Part shown: piece by piece, positions 17,442 through 25,350 of the stretch
How positions within the stretch are numbered: position 1 is the first letter of the stretch
How the letters are laid out: the number at the start of each line of letters is the position of its first letter
NCBI GenBank assembly: GCA_905211645.1
Contig: CAJMBK010000006.1
Span: 1 to 64,000 of the forward strand
DNA: 64,000 nucleotides
Direction: 5' to 3'
Source: an uncultured Caryophanales bacterium
GTDB taxonomy: Bacteria; Bacillota_I; Bacilli_A; RFN20; CAG-288
Made by a program: the position numbers and the translations under genes
Notes under the pieces: generated by a model
The model's database searches: none
Seen by the model: only the letters and a program-made list of their open reading frames with translations
Told to the model about the DNA's origin: nothing

Positions 17442-18120
17442 AATAAAATCTATATAAAACCCTTAAGAGTCACACATTCTTTTAAAGGTCTCTTGTCTAC
17501 CTCTTTATATTTAATTGCTTTATTAATAAGATAAGGTGGTACAGAATATTTAGCTCTATTAATTTCAATTAGAAATACTGATGTGATTTTGTAAGATTTC
17601 ATCTCATCTTCTTATGAATTTAATAAATCTTTATTTACTAATGGCGCTAAATATTCTTTTTTCTTTGTCAAATAATAAAATCATTTGACTGGATTTTTTA
17701 AATAATGGATATGGAATACATTTTTGTCTTCACAAACTAATTCATTTCGTTTAACTTAAGTTTTAAAGTTGTCTTTTTTGCAAATAAAACTTTTTTGTTA
17801 TGTAAATATAAATAAGCAATTTTTATTTTAGTACCGAGTTTTGATAATAACTCGACAACTGAATTCTAATTCTTGCCTAGTTAAGAGTTTTTCTTTCTTG
17901 GAGTTTTTAACTTCGTTCATACAACTTTTTGACTGTATATTTAGCATTGTTAAAAACATGGGCAAGTTAATTAAAGTTTTATTTAATTTCCATAAGTTTA
18001 AACCTTGTTAAAGCACTGATTAATTTTGATTTCATACTTTCTACTAATCAAAGCAAATATAGAATATTCCCCAAACTGGTAAATGTTATATTCCTTTTTA
18101 TAGTAACAATGGCTGTTAGA
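17442..18120 (-). pseudogene. further decayed minus-strand coding sequence
   Basis: Around 17491-17570 the minus strand reads ITSVFLIEINRAKYSVPPYL then INKAIKYKEVDKR, flanked by many stops and shifts. The KYSVPP string resembles transposase C-terminal regions (IS21/Mu type), but the match is too short to name it. The rest of the stretch to 18120 shows no intact gene. Confidence 0.3.
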
Positions 18121-18189
18121 ATTATTGGAAAATTATGATAAATAACCATCATATATTAAAATATTAAAAAAATAGGAAGGAGATATCTT

Positions 18190-18720
18190 ATGAGTAATAA
18201 GTTATATAACAGGCCTGTGGATAATAATAACAGCAATAACAATAAGCATGAGAAGACCAAAAAGATTCTTAAAATTGTAGGACCAATTGTATTAATATTT
18301 GGTTTGGTAGGATTTGTCACTGGTATAGTTTTAATTTTCTCAAGCGAAGGAAATTTCGTACCATTTATTTGGCTTCCTTCTGTTTCAGTATTTTTAATTT
18401 TTATTGGATTTAGCCTTTCAGCTTTTGCTTATCGAAGAGAAGTGGCAAGATATCTTAAAAATGATTCAATTCCTATTATTAATGAAGCAAGTGAAGAATT
18501 AAAACCAAGCTTTAAAAACATTGCATCTGCATTTAATGATGGTAAAAATGATACTAAATGTTGTCCTAAATGTGGCCAAAAAATTGATGATGATTCAAAA
18601 TTCTGCTCAAATTGTGGAACATCTTTGACTATCATTTGCCCTAATTGTCATACAGAAGTAGAACCCGGCAAGTTTTGTTCAAACTGTGGAAAACCACTTG
18701 ACAGTAACAACAACAATTAA
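18190..18720 (+). CDS. membrane protein with C-terminal double zinc ribbon
   Basis: 176 residues. Two transmembrane helices are at about residues 28-52 and 60-80, with a short polar Asn-rich N-terminus. A conserved linker (PIINEASEELKPSFKNIASA) leads to two zinc ribbons, CPKCG...FCSNCG and CPNCH...FCSNCG. It is a close paralogue of 23906-24427 over its whole length. AGGAAGGAG precedes the start. Such proteins are membrane-anchored with cytosolic zinc ribbons; the function is unknown. It sits inside the insert in the Vat-like gene, suggesting the family can be carried by duplicating or moving DNA. Confidence 0.75.
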   Translation: MSNKLYNRPVDNNNSNNNKHEKTKKILKIVGPIVLIFGLVGFVTGIVLIFSSEGNFVPFIWLPSVSVFLIFIGFSLSAFAYRREVARYLKNDSIPIINEASEELKPSFKNIASAFNDGKNDTKCCPKCGQKIDDDSKFCSNCGTSLTIICPNCHTEVEPGKFCSNCGKPLDSNNNN

Positions 18721-18783
18721 TAAGATTTTTAATTTAGCAATTTTTCATTAATACATTAAAATGTTTGTTGTACATTGAATCAT

Positions 18784-19129
18784 TTAATATCATGGGTATC
18801 GGTTGGGAGAAGCAACACCTCGATTAGAAGATTTACCCTTAAAAGGTGATACTGTTATTGGTAATGATGTCTGGATTGGTGAAAATGTTACTCTCTTACC
18901 TGGAGTTCATATCGGTGATGGTGCAATTATTGGTGCTAATTCAGTAGTTGGTAAAGATATTGAACTATATTCTATTGCTGTAGGAAATCCATGTCGAGTT
19001 ATTAAGAAAAGATTTGACGATGAAACAATTTCAAAACTTTTAGAAATTAAGTGGTGGAATTGGAATGAAAAGAGAATCTTTGATAATTTAGAAGCTTTAG
19101 CTGGCGGAAAATTGGAAGATTTGAAGTGA
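18784..19129 (+). pseudogene. Vat-like hexapeptide acetyltransferase, 3' half
   Basis: FNIMGIGWEK in one frame continues after a one-base shift near 18806 as ATPRLEDLPLKGD, TVIGNDVWIGENVTLLPGVH, IGDGAIIGANSVVGKDI, AVGNPCRVIKKRF and IKWWNW. This is the C-terminal half of Vat-type acetyltransferases, with left-handed beta-helix hexapeptides and the IKWWNW tail. A TTG at 18803 opens a 108-residue frame, but there is no ribosome binding site and the N-terminal half with the catalytic His is missing, so it is non-functional. Confidence 0.85.
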
Positions 19130-19152
19130 TATTTGTTATTTAGAAGCGACTC

Positions 19153-19194
19153 CTATTGACCAAAATTATAAAAACTTGCAAAAATAGTCAATAG
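19153..19194. repeat. inverted-repeat operator-like unit 1 (upstream of ATPase)
   Basis: A 42-bp unit with arms CTATTGAC and GTCAATAG around an AT-rich centre. It is repeated 74 bp downstream at 19227-19268 with about 39 of 42 bases identical. Confidence 0.8.
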
Positions 19195-19226
19195 ATTTGC
19201 TATTCGTTATTCAAAATGAGATAATC

Positions 19227-19268
19227 CTATTGACCAAAATTATAAAATCTTGCAAAATTGGTCAATAG
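19227..19268. promoter_or_regulatory. inverted-repeat operator-like unit 2, overlapping the ATPase translation start region
   Basis: Arms CTATTGACCAA and TTGGTCAATAG are a perfect 11-bp inverted repeat. The right arm ends one base before the AGAGG ribosome binding site region of the ATPase gene. Binding of a dimeric protein here, or a hairpin in the mRNA, would block expression. The likeliest function is autoregulation of the ATPase gene, by inference. Confidence 0.6.
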
Positions 19269-19275
19269 AGGTTCT

Positions 19276-20526
19276 ATGGAAGTAAAAAGAGATTTGTATT
19301 TGAATAAGCTTATTAGAAAAATTGATAATTCAATGATTAAGGTAATTACTGGTATCAGAAGATGTGGTAAATCTTATTTATTGAATAAGCTTTTTTATGA
19401 TTATTTAATCAATAATGGAATTTCTGAAGACCATATTCTCTCTGTTGCGTTGGATAATTTAAAAAATCTTGAATTACATGACCCTTATAAACTTGATAAA
19501 TACATTAGAGACAGAATTACTGATAACAAAAAATATTTCATCTTTTTGGATGAAATTCAAGAAGTAGAAAATTTCGTTTACCTGTTAAATGGCTTAATGG
19601 AAATTGATAATGCTGATATTTATATTACCGGATCGAATTCTAAATTTTTATCTAAAGATATCATCACTGAATTTAGAGGTAGAGGAGATCAGATTCATGT
19701 TAACCCACTTTCATTTAAAGAATTCTATGAGTCTTATGGAAAAGAATTTGATGAAGCCTTAAATGATTATCTCATTTACGGTAGTATGCCAATGACCTTG
19801 AAACTTGAAAATGAGGAAAAGGTTGAATATCTTACTAATCTTTATAAAGAAATTTATTTGAAAGATATCAAAGAAAGATATGGAATAAGAAATGATTCTG
19901 AAATGAGTGTATTATTAGATATTGTTTCATCATCAATTGGTTCATTAACCAATGCAACTAAGCTTTCAAATACTTTTAAATCAGTTAAAAATGTTGATTT
20001 ATCCAAAAATACTATTGCTTCTTATCTAGAAATTTTTGAAGATTCATTTTTAATTGAATCTGCCAGTAGATATGACATCAAAGGTAAAAGATACATTGAT
20101 AGTCCAAGAAAATATTACTTTACCGATCTAGGTTTGAGAAATGCAAGACTTAATTTTAGACAGATTGAAGAGAATCATTTGATGGAGAATCTTATCTATA
20201 ACGAGTTAAAAATCAGAGGTTTTTCCGTTGATGTTGGAGTAGTTTCAGTCAATGAGAAGAATGGGAATGGTAATTATGTTAAGAAGCAAACTGAAGTGGA
20301 TTTTGTTGCTAATCTTGGTAGTAACAGATATTACATTCAGTCTGCTTATAGACTACCAACTCTTGAAAAAGAGAAACAAGAAATTAAATCTTTGACTAAT
20401 ATTCCTGATTCTTTTAAAAAGGTTGTTATTGTTAGAGACAATATTAGTCTTAGAAGGGATGATAATGGTGTTGTCACTATCAGTTTGAAAGAATTTCTTT
20501 TAAACGAAAATGCTTTGAATATGTAA
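19276..20526 (+). CDS. AAA_14/DUF4143 family ATPase (copy 1)
   Basis: 416 residues from ATG 19276, preferred over a TTG at 19258 because AGAGG precedes it. N-terminal P-loop GIRRCGKSYLLNKL near residue 30, Walker B FIFLDEIQEVENF, sensor-like DIYITGSNSKFLSK. A winged-helix DUF4143 region is in the middle (TIASYLEIFEDSFLIESASR), and a degenerate nuclease-like C-terminus follows (EVDFVANLGSNRYYIQSAY). Where active relatives carry ExK, this copy has QSA, so a nuclease role is unlikely. The family is widespread, highly duplicated and of unknown cellular role. It has its own upstream inverted repeats and no linked partner gene. Confidence 0.85.
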   Translation: MEVKRDLYLNKLIRKIDNSMIKVITGIRRCGKSYLLNKLFYDYLINNGISEDHILSVALDNLKNLELHDPYKLDKYIRDRITDNKKYFIFLDEIQEVENFVYLLNGLMEIDNADIYITGSNSKFLSKDIITEFRGRGDQIHVNPLSFKEFYESYGKEFDEALNDYLIYGSMPMTLKLENEEKVEYLTNLYKEIYLKDIKERYGIRNDSEMSVLLDIVSSSIGSLTNATKLSNTFKSVKNVDLSKNTIASYLEIFEDSFLIESASRYDIKGKRYIDSPRKYYFTDLGLRNARLNFRQIEENHLMENLIYNELKIRGFSVDVGVVSVNEKNGNGNYVKKQTEVDFVANLGSNRYYIQSAYRLPTLEKEKQEIKSLTNIPDSFKKVVIVRDNISLRRDDNGVVTISLKEFLLNENALNM

Positions 20527-20532
20527 CTTTTA

Positions 20533-20564
20533 AAACAATTTAATTCTTTAGTTTTAAATTGCTT
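20533..20564. repeat. CAATTT-type hairpin, copy 1
   Basis: AAACAATTTAA and TTAAATTGCTT form an 11-bp imperfect inverted repeat right after the ATPase stop. Similar arms occur at 28907, 55811 and 57772. There is no T-run, so it is not a normal terminator. Confidence 0.45.
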
Positions 20565-20711
20565 ATTATTAAAAATAATTTATTTCTACATATTTTCTTT
20601 CATTCACATAATTGAATCTTTTCTTTTTTCTTATTAAATTATCCATAGTTAATTTATGAAATTCACTATAATTTCATTAGTTGTTTCTCTGTTTTAAGAG
20701 GAGGAATTAAT

Positions 20712-21140
20712 ATGAATAGATATTTTCAGATGAAGTTACAGAATTAGAAAAAAGAGAATGCTAAAATTTCATTAGAAGTTGCTTTAGAAGGTATTGTTTT
20801 ACTTAAAAACGATGGGGTTTTACCACTAAAAACGAATAAAATCGCTCTCTATGGATCTGGTGCAAGATATACAGTTAAAGGTGGTACCGGAAGTTGCGAT
20901 GTTAATAATAGATACAACATTTCCATTGAAGAAGGATTAGAAAAAGAAGGTTTTATCATCACAACTAAAAGATGGCTAAATGATTGTGAAAAACAATATA
21001 AGCAAAGAGTTTTAGAACGTGAAAATAAGATTAGAGAAATTGGTTTGAAATACATCGTTAATGACGATACACAAATGAGTGAAATTGATGAACCTCCAAT
21101 TGTTGTTAACTATTTTTATCACAGTGAGATTACTAAGTAG
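20712..21140 (+). pseudogene. glycoside hydrolase family 3, truncated
   Basis: GAGGAGG precedes ATG 20712, but TAG appears at 20745 in frame. The same frame then reads ISLEVALEGIVLLKNDGVLP, IALYGSGARYTVKGGTGSCD and NISIEEGLEKEGFIITTKRW, ending at 21138. This matches GH3 beta-glucosidases in which the GH3_C domain comes first. About 140 codons remain of a typical 700-800. The remainder is not found downstream; the next sequence is the 23-bp array and a DUF4143 ATPase gene, which may have replaced it. Confidence 0.75.
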
Positions 21141-21194
21141 ATATTAAGTCTAAAGATTCTTTTTGCTGAATAAAATTTCTAAGAAAGTGAAAAC

Positions 21195-21309
21195 TCTCGG
21201 ATTAAAAATTGAAAAAGTCTCGGAACAAATTGTGTAAAAATCTCGGAATAAAAAGTGTGAAAGTCTCGGATTAAATACTTAAAAAATCTCGGAATATAAT
21301 AAAATTAAT
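21195..21309. repeat. 23-bp direct-repeat array running into the ATPase promoter
   Basis: TCTCGGAWYAAA cores start at 21195, 21218, 21241, 21264 and 21287, exactly 23 bp apart. The last unit runs straight into a TATAAT box at 21295-21300. The array ends 25-45 bp before the start of the DUF4143 ATPase at 21334. A protein binding it would cover the promoter, so it looks like a multi-site operator. Confidence 0.85.
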
Positions 21310-21333
21310 AACAAAAAAAGGAGGTATTTCAAT

Positions 21334-22608
21334 ATGAAATTAAACAATTACAAAGTTAGAATTATTGACGAAAAAATTGAAATATTTTTTGAAACATTTG
21401 GCGCAATTTTAATTGAAGGACCAAAACGGTGTGGTAAAACATGGACTGCAAAAAATATTTGCAATTCAGAATTTTCACTTGACGACCCATCTGGTAATTT
21501 CAATAATAGGAGTATTGCTTTATTGAATCCAGAACTTGCATTACACGGAGAAAGTCCAAGATTGATTGATGAATGGCAAGAAGTTCCAGCTATTTGGGAC
21601 GCTGTTAGAGGGAAAGTTGACGAAATTAATAAGAAAGGTCAATTCATATTAACAGGGTCTGCAACAATCAATAAAAATAGTTATATTCATTCTGGAACTG
21701 GTAGAATTGCAAGACTAAAAATGAGACCTATGTCTCTTTATGAATCTTTAAATTCTGATGGAAAAGTTTCTTTATTAGAAATTTGCAATAATAAAGCACA
21801 AGATATTTTCACTGGTGAAGTTTCTCTTGAGCAAATTATTGAGCTGATTCTTAAAGGTGGTTGGCCATCGAGCACCGATTTAAATCTAAAACAAAGTATG
21901 CTGCTTTCAAATCAATGCGTAAAATCAATCTTAGAATCAGATATTTTTAGGGTTGATAATATCAAGAGAGATAAACACAAAGTGGAACTATTGCTTAAAT
22001 CATTAGCAAGAAATGAATCTATTACGGTTACAAACACAACCCTTAAAAAAGATATAAAGGAAAAGGATTTTGATGATATCAGCGTTGATACAATAACCGA
22101 TTATTTAAATCTTTTAAATAGTTTGTACTTAACAGAAAACATTCCACCTTTTGCTACTAAAATTAGATCATCACTTAAGCTTAAACAAAGTGAAAAGAGA
22201 CATTTTGTTGATCCATCACTCCCATGTGCTTTATTAAATTTAACCAAAGAAAAACTAATTGGTGATTTAGAGTATCTAGGTTTCTTATTTGAATCTTTAG
22301 TTGAAAGAGACTTACTAACTTATGTTGATGCTTTTGATGGTAAGCTTTATCATTATCAAGATTACCGAAATAATGAAATTGATGTGGTAATTGAACTCAA
22401 TGATGGTTCATGGTGCGGCTTTGAAATTAAACTTGGTGCTAATCAGATTGATGCAGCCGCAAATAATCTTGTCAAAATAAATGAACAAATTATTAAAGAA
22501 GGTGGTAAACCTGCTAAAGCATTATGTGTCATCTGCGGCTTAACAAATGCTGCTTATAAGAGAAAAGATGGTGTTTATGTTGCACCTATCACTTCTTTGA
22601 AGCCATAA
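21334..22608 (+). CDS. AAA_14/DUF4143 family ATPase (copy 2)
   Basis: 424 residues. P-loop IEGPKRCGKTWTAK near residue 30, Walker B-like RLIDEWQEVPAIWD, sensor GQFILTGSATI, and an Arg-rich MRPMSLYESL segment. The winged-helix DUF4143 part carries TITDYLNLLNSLYLTENIPP. The C-terminus keeps an intact PD-(D/E)xK-like signature, NNEIDVVIELNDGSWCGFEIK (D then ExK), unlike copy 1. AAAGGAGG lies 9 nt before the ATG. It has its own 23-bp array and TATAAT. The two copies are only distantly similar, so they were probably acquired separately. Cellular role unknown; toxin, defence or mobile roles are speculation. Confidence 0.87.
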   Translation: MKLNNYKVRIIDEKIEIFFETFGAILIEGPKRCGKTWTAKNICNSEFSLDDPSGNFNNRSIALLNPELALHGESPRLIDEWQEVPAIWDAVRGKVDEINKKGQFILTGSATINKNSYIHSGTGRIARLKMRPMSLYESLNSDGKVSLLEICNNKAQDIFTGEVSLEQIIELILKGGWPSSTDLNLKQSMLLSNQCVKSILESDIFRVDNIKRDKHKVELLLKSLARNESITVTNTTLKKDIKEKDFDDISVDTITDYLNLLNSLYLTENIPPFATKIRSSLKLKQSEKRHFVDPSLPCALLNLTKEKLIGDLEYLGFLFESLVERDLLTYVDAFDGKLYHYQDYRNNEIDVVIELNDGSWCGFEIKLGANQIDAAANNLVKINEQIIKEGGKPAKALCVICGLTNAAYKRKDGVYVAPITSLKP

Positions 22609-22724
22609 TTTTAACTATTAAACAACAGTATTATATTAAATTAACAATTTCTAAATATATTATATAAGTTGTTATATGTTCTCGCTATTTTCTTCTCTAA
22701 ATTCCAGTGGAGTTTTCTGAGTAT

Positions 22725-22773
22725 ATTCAAAATTTATTCACAAAATGTTTAGAAAACATTCAAAATTTGTTCA
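22725..22773 (-). repeat. 11-bp TGAAY direct-repeat array (5 units, minus strand)
   Basis: Read on the minus strand, TGAAC, TGAAT, TAAAC, TGAAT and TGAAT occur exactly every 11 bp, at plus-strand cores 22769, 22758, 22747, 22736 and 22725. It is the same unit as the 26-copy array at 32847-33132. It lies in the gap between two convergent genes (ATPase copy 2 and a membrane protein). Confidence 0.75.
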
Positions 22774-22817
22774 AAAGATGTTAATCCATGCAGGATTACA
22801 CGATGAATTTAATAGAT

Positions 22818-23477
22818 CTAATTATTGGTATTTACGTCGGTTTTATTAGATGTTTTATCAACTGATAAAGGATGGAAAATAAATGATATGATTGCTAATA
22901 AAATTTGAGCAATAATTACAGAACAACCGACAATATTTAATATTGAATTTTGTGCAACCATGTAGCAGATGAAAACAAAGATGAGTAGTGCATATGCAAT
23001 TGTTCTGAATTGTTGAATCTTTAATTTTCTAACTAATCCATAGACCACAAAATAAATAGATGGAGCAACAATTAAGACATAAGTGAAATTCCTATCAAAG
23101 TTATGATCAACAAAGTAAGTATCACTTTCAGCTTTTGTCATAAGAAAGAAACCGAAAACACAAATAGCAATAACTAGACCATTTAAATAGTAATCATAAC
23201 CTGATTGAATGCTATCAACTGGCTCTTTTTTCTTAAAAAATGTATATGTTGCAAAATTGGAGATTAAACCAACTGAAGCCATTACTATCATTACGATTGA
23301 AGAAACATAAAGTGCTGTTTCATCATTTCCATATTGAACTAAATTCATAATTGAATTAGCAAGTAAAAGAGACAATCCAGGTATTGAAATAATTCCTTGT
23401 GTTAAAGTTAAACCTCTTCTTACTCTATCAGATAGATACTTCATATTTCTATTATAGTAAATCCAGTTTTTTGACAT
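22818..23477 (-). CDS. hypothetical polytopic membrane protein
   Basis: 219 residues with about six hydrophobic segments (near residues 28-48, 58-80, 93-112, 126-148, 160-178 and 182-203). It ends in a polar tail (DKTSNKTDVNTNN). No transporter signature or catalytic motif is visible and the family is not recognised. A purine-rich ribosome binding site is not obvious before the ATG. It is followed downstream by the minus-strand 11-bp array. Confidence 0.6.
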   Translation of the reverse strand: MSKNWIYYNRNMKYLSDRVRRGLTLTQGIISIPGLSLLLANSIMNLVQYGNDETALYVSSIVMIVMASVGLISNFATYTFFKKKEPVDSIQSGYDYYLNGLVIAICVFGFFLMTKAESDTYFVDHNFDRNFTYVLIVAPSIYFVVYGLVRKLKIQQFRTIAYALLIFVFICYMVAQNSILNIVGCSVIIAQILLAIISFIFHPLSVDKTSNKTDVNTNN

Positions 23478-23497
23478 CTAGAATATTTACAACCTTA

Positions 23498-23522
23498 AGA
23501 AAAGGGTTAGATTTTGCTAACC
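23498..23522 (-). terminator. Rho-independent terminator (minus strand)
   Basis: On the minus strand GGGTTAG, loop CAAAAT, CTAACCC, then TTTTCTT. It follows the small decayed ORF at 23546-23719. Confidence 0.6.
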
Positions 23523-23545
23523 CTGTGTTTGAAATAAATTAATTG

Positions 23546-23719
23546 TTATTTATCTGTAAGAACAATTGAAATAGGATTTGTTGGCATGCTGACTAAGGAT
23601 AATACAGCATCTTCAATTCTATTGAAACTAATGCCAGAAGTATCATCACCAGAAGCTGCTAATCCAGATAAAGTTGTTACACCATGAATGGCAGCTAACA
23701 ATTAATTTTTCTTTTTCAT
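23546..23719 (-). pseudogene. small decayed exported-protein remnant
   Basis: ATG at 23719 gives MKKKN, then an in-frame TAA, then LLAAIHGVTTLSGLAASGDD and FNRIEDAVLSLVSMPTNPIS to a stop. The pattern of a Lys start plus a hydrophobic stretch suggests the signal of a former exported protein with an internal deletion. No family recognised. Confidence 0.4.
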
Positions 23720-23905
23720 AATAGTAACTGTATAAACAACCTTCTTTGATAATTTTTAGCACTTTCAAATTTTATTCACAAATTTTATATATTTGAAAAT
23801 TGGTAAGGTTTTGTCACATTAATCTAGCCCATAATACATTGATTATTTAATATGATATTTACTTCATATATTAAAATAGTTATGTAGTTTTCAAGGAGGT
23901 TTCCT

Positions 23906-24427
23906 ATGAGTATCAATTTATACAACATGCCTGATAACAACAATAAAGAAGATAAAGTAAAACATGAAAAGACTAAGAAAGTAATTAAAATTGTTGGACC
24001 AATAATTTTAGTGCTTGGTATTATTTCATTAATTGTAGGTATAGTAATTAGTTTTCAAGGCGAAATGTCTTTCATCTGGCTTCCAATTGTTTCGATGGTT
24101 GCTATTTTCATTGGTTCTACTTTAACTACTTTTGGCTATCGTAGAGAAATGGCAAGATATGCTAAAAACGAATCTGTTCCTGTTATCAACGAAGCAAGTG
24201 AAGATTTAAAACCTACCTTTAAAAATATTGCTGAAGCATTTAAAGGTGATTCAAGTTCTAATCATCGTTGTCCATACTGCGGTCACGATGTTGATGAAAA
24301 TTCTAAATTCTGTTCCAATTGTGGTAAGCAATTAACTGTAATTTGCCCTCATTGTCATCAAGAAGTAGATCCAGGCAAATTCTGCTCAAACTGTGGAAAA
24401 CCACTTAAAGAAGATGAAGATAAGTAG
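23906..24427 (+). CDS. membrane protein with C-terminal double zinc ribbon (paralogue)
   Basis: 173 residues, collinear with 18190-18720: Asn-rich N-terminus, two transmembrane helices (about 28-50 and 56-76), linker PVINEASEDLKPTFKNIAEA, then zinc ribbons CPYCG...FCSNCG and CPHCH...FCSNCG. All eight Cys/His-type ligand positions are kept. CAAGGAGG precedes the ATG. Zinc ribbons of this type are common in Bacillota membrane proteins of unknown function. Neighbours on both sides are unrelated, so it is probably monocistronic. Confidence 0.78.
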   Translation: MSINLYNMPDNNNKEDKVKHEKTKKVIKIVGPIILVLGIISLIVGIVISFQGEMSFIWLPIVSMVAIFIGSTLTTFGYRREMARYAKNESVPVINEASEDLKPTFKNIAEAFKGDSSSNHRCPYCGHDVDENSKFCSNCGKQLTVICPHCHQEVDPGKFCSNCGKPLKEDEDK

Positions 24428-24534
24428 ATTATTATCCTAATTTAACATTTTACTTTTGGATGTATAAATTGTTTTATTGAAATCCTGAAGTCATATAATT
24501 AGTGGATTTATAAAATAATTTAGAAGGTATTATT

Positions 24535-25098
24535 ATGGAAAAGAAATTATCAGATAAGAAGGTTCTCTTTTTAAACTTCTCAGCCAGAATTAATCCGGGA
24601 AACTGTGAGAAGATTATGGAACATATCTCCAAGAGATATAAATTCAAAGAAACTAAAGTAGTAAATGTTAGAGACTTGAATTATCATCCATGTTCAAATT
24701 GCAATTACAACTGTTTCTTTGAAAGAACATGTCCACATGCTAATGATGATATCGGCACTTTATCCTTAGATATTTTAAATTATGATGTAGCAATCTTTTT
24801 AATTCCTGAATATTGTGGTGGATTCTCAGCCTTATATCAAATCTTCAATGAGCGTAGTCAATTCTATTATAACGGTGATGAATACGTTGAAAAACAGGAG
24901 AAAGTTCAAAAGCTCTATATTTTAGTTGGTAACACCGACCCCGATATTTTACTTAAGATGATTGGTTATAAAGATGATGCAATTGTTGCTTCTAACCATA
25001 TCTATGGCAAGAATTCAATTAAAGGTGAAATTACCGATTCAGAAGAGTTTCTTAAATATCTTGATGAATTCTTTGATAAGAAGTTGTTGGGTAAATAG
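24535..25098 (+). CDS. flavodoxin-like NAD(P)H-dependent oxidoreductase
   Basis: 187 residues with a Rossmann-like flavodoxin fold: VLFLNFSARINPGNCEKI (beta1 and the phosphate-binding loop), then PCSNCNYNCFFERTCPHAND, then DVAIFLIPEYCGGFSALYQI (FMN-binding strand and loop). The Cys cluster CxxCxxxC...C after strand 2 is typical of iron-sulfur/disulfide-containing flavin reductase relatives. It would use FMN and a nicotinamide cofactor; the substrate is unknown. A TATAAT-like box (24497) lies upstream and a terminator follows the gene. Confidence 0.75.
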   Translation: MEKKLSDKKVLFLNFSARINPGNCEKIMEHISKRYKFKETKVVNVRDLNYHPCSNCNYNCFFERTCPHANDDIGTLSLDILNYDVAIFLIPEYCGGFSALYQIFNERSQFYYNGDEYVEKQEKVQKLYILVGNTDPDILLKMIGYKDDAIVASNHIYGKNSIKGEITDSEEFLKYLDEFFDKKLLGK

Positions 25099-25115
25099 AA
25101 AATAACTTATTAAGT

Positions 25116-25148
25116 ATTATCAGTTTTAGTTGCTGATAATGCCTTTTT
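25116..25148 (+). terminator. Rho-independent terminator
   Basis: ATTATCAG and CTGATAAT make a perfect 8-bp stem around a 9-nt loop, followed by GCCTTTTTATTT. It ends the flavodoxin-like gene. Confidence 0.7.
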
Positions 25149-25290
25149 ATTTGTGTCTACTTTTTGAAACTTAGTGTCTAAATTTAGTTTTTGTCTTATG
25201 GAAAATTATTAGTTAAAACTGAAAATTTGTAGTAAATCTTCATATAAATAGTAATAAATGTGGAAACTACGATGACTTTTATGATATCGA

Positions 25291-25317
25291 TTGACAAAAG
25301 CGGGGGGGGCTTAAAAT
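25291..25317 (+). promoter_or_regulatory. promoter with G8 tract in the spacer (possible phase-variable switch)
   Basis: Perfect -35 TTGACA at 25291-25296 and -10 TAAAAT at 25312-25317 are separated by only 15 bp. Eight of those 15 are consecutive G residues (25302-25309). Gain of two G would give the optimal 17-bp spacing. In such AT-rich DNA a G8 run is exceptional and is exactly the kind of sequence that slips during replication. It drives the DUF898-like gene at 25351. Confidence 0.65.
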
Positions 25318-25350
25318 AATGCATATTAGTCTAATAAAGGAGAGAAAGAA

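Larger units (their letters stand above)
16013..18783. mobile_element. 2.77-kb insert splitting the Vat-like gene
   Basis: The 5' half ends at ...TATCCAT (16012) and the 3' half resumes at CATTTAATATCATG (18781). Joining them at the shared CAT restores Y-P-F-N-I-M-G, the family sequence. The insert carries a lipoprotein gene, decayed minus-strand sequence and a zinc-ribbon gene, and its left edge holds the 48-bp repeat copy. No transposase is intact and no clear terminal inverted repeat is visible, so the mechanism is unknown; ordinary recombination could also explain it. Confidence 0.55.

Noticed and set aside
18803..19129. Functional 108-residue acetyltransferase
   Set aside because: The N-terminal half with the active-site region lies 2.8 kb away, a frameshift follows the join, and there is no ribosome binding site.
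22609..22817. Missing part of the GH3 gene downstream of the ATPase
   Set aside because: No GH3-like codons are readable there, so a simple insertion of the ATPase into GH3 is not shown.
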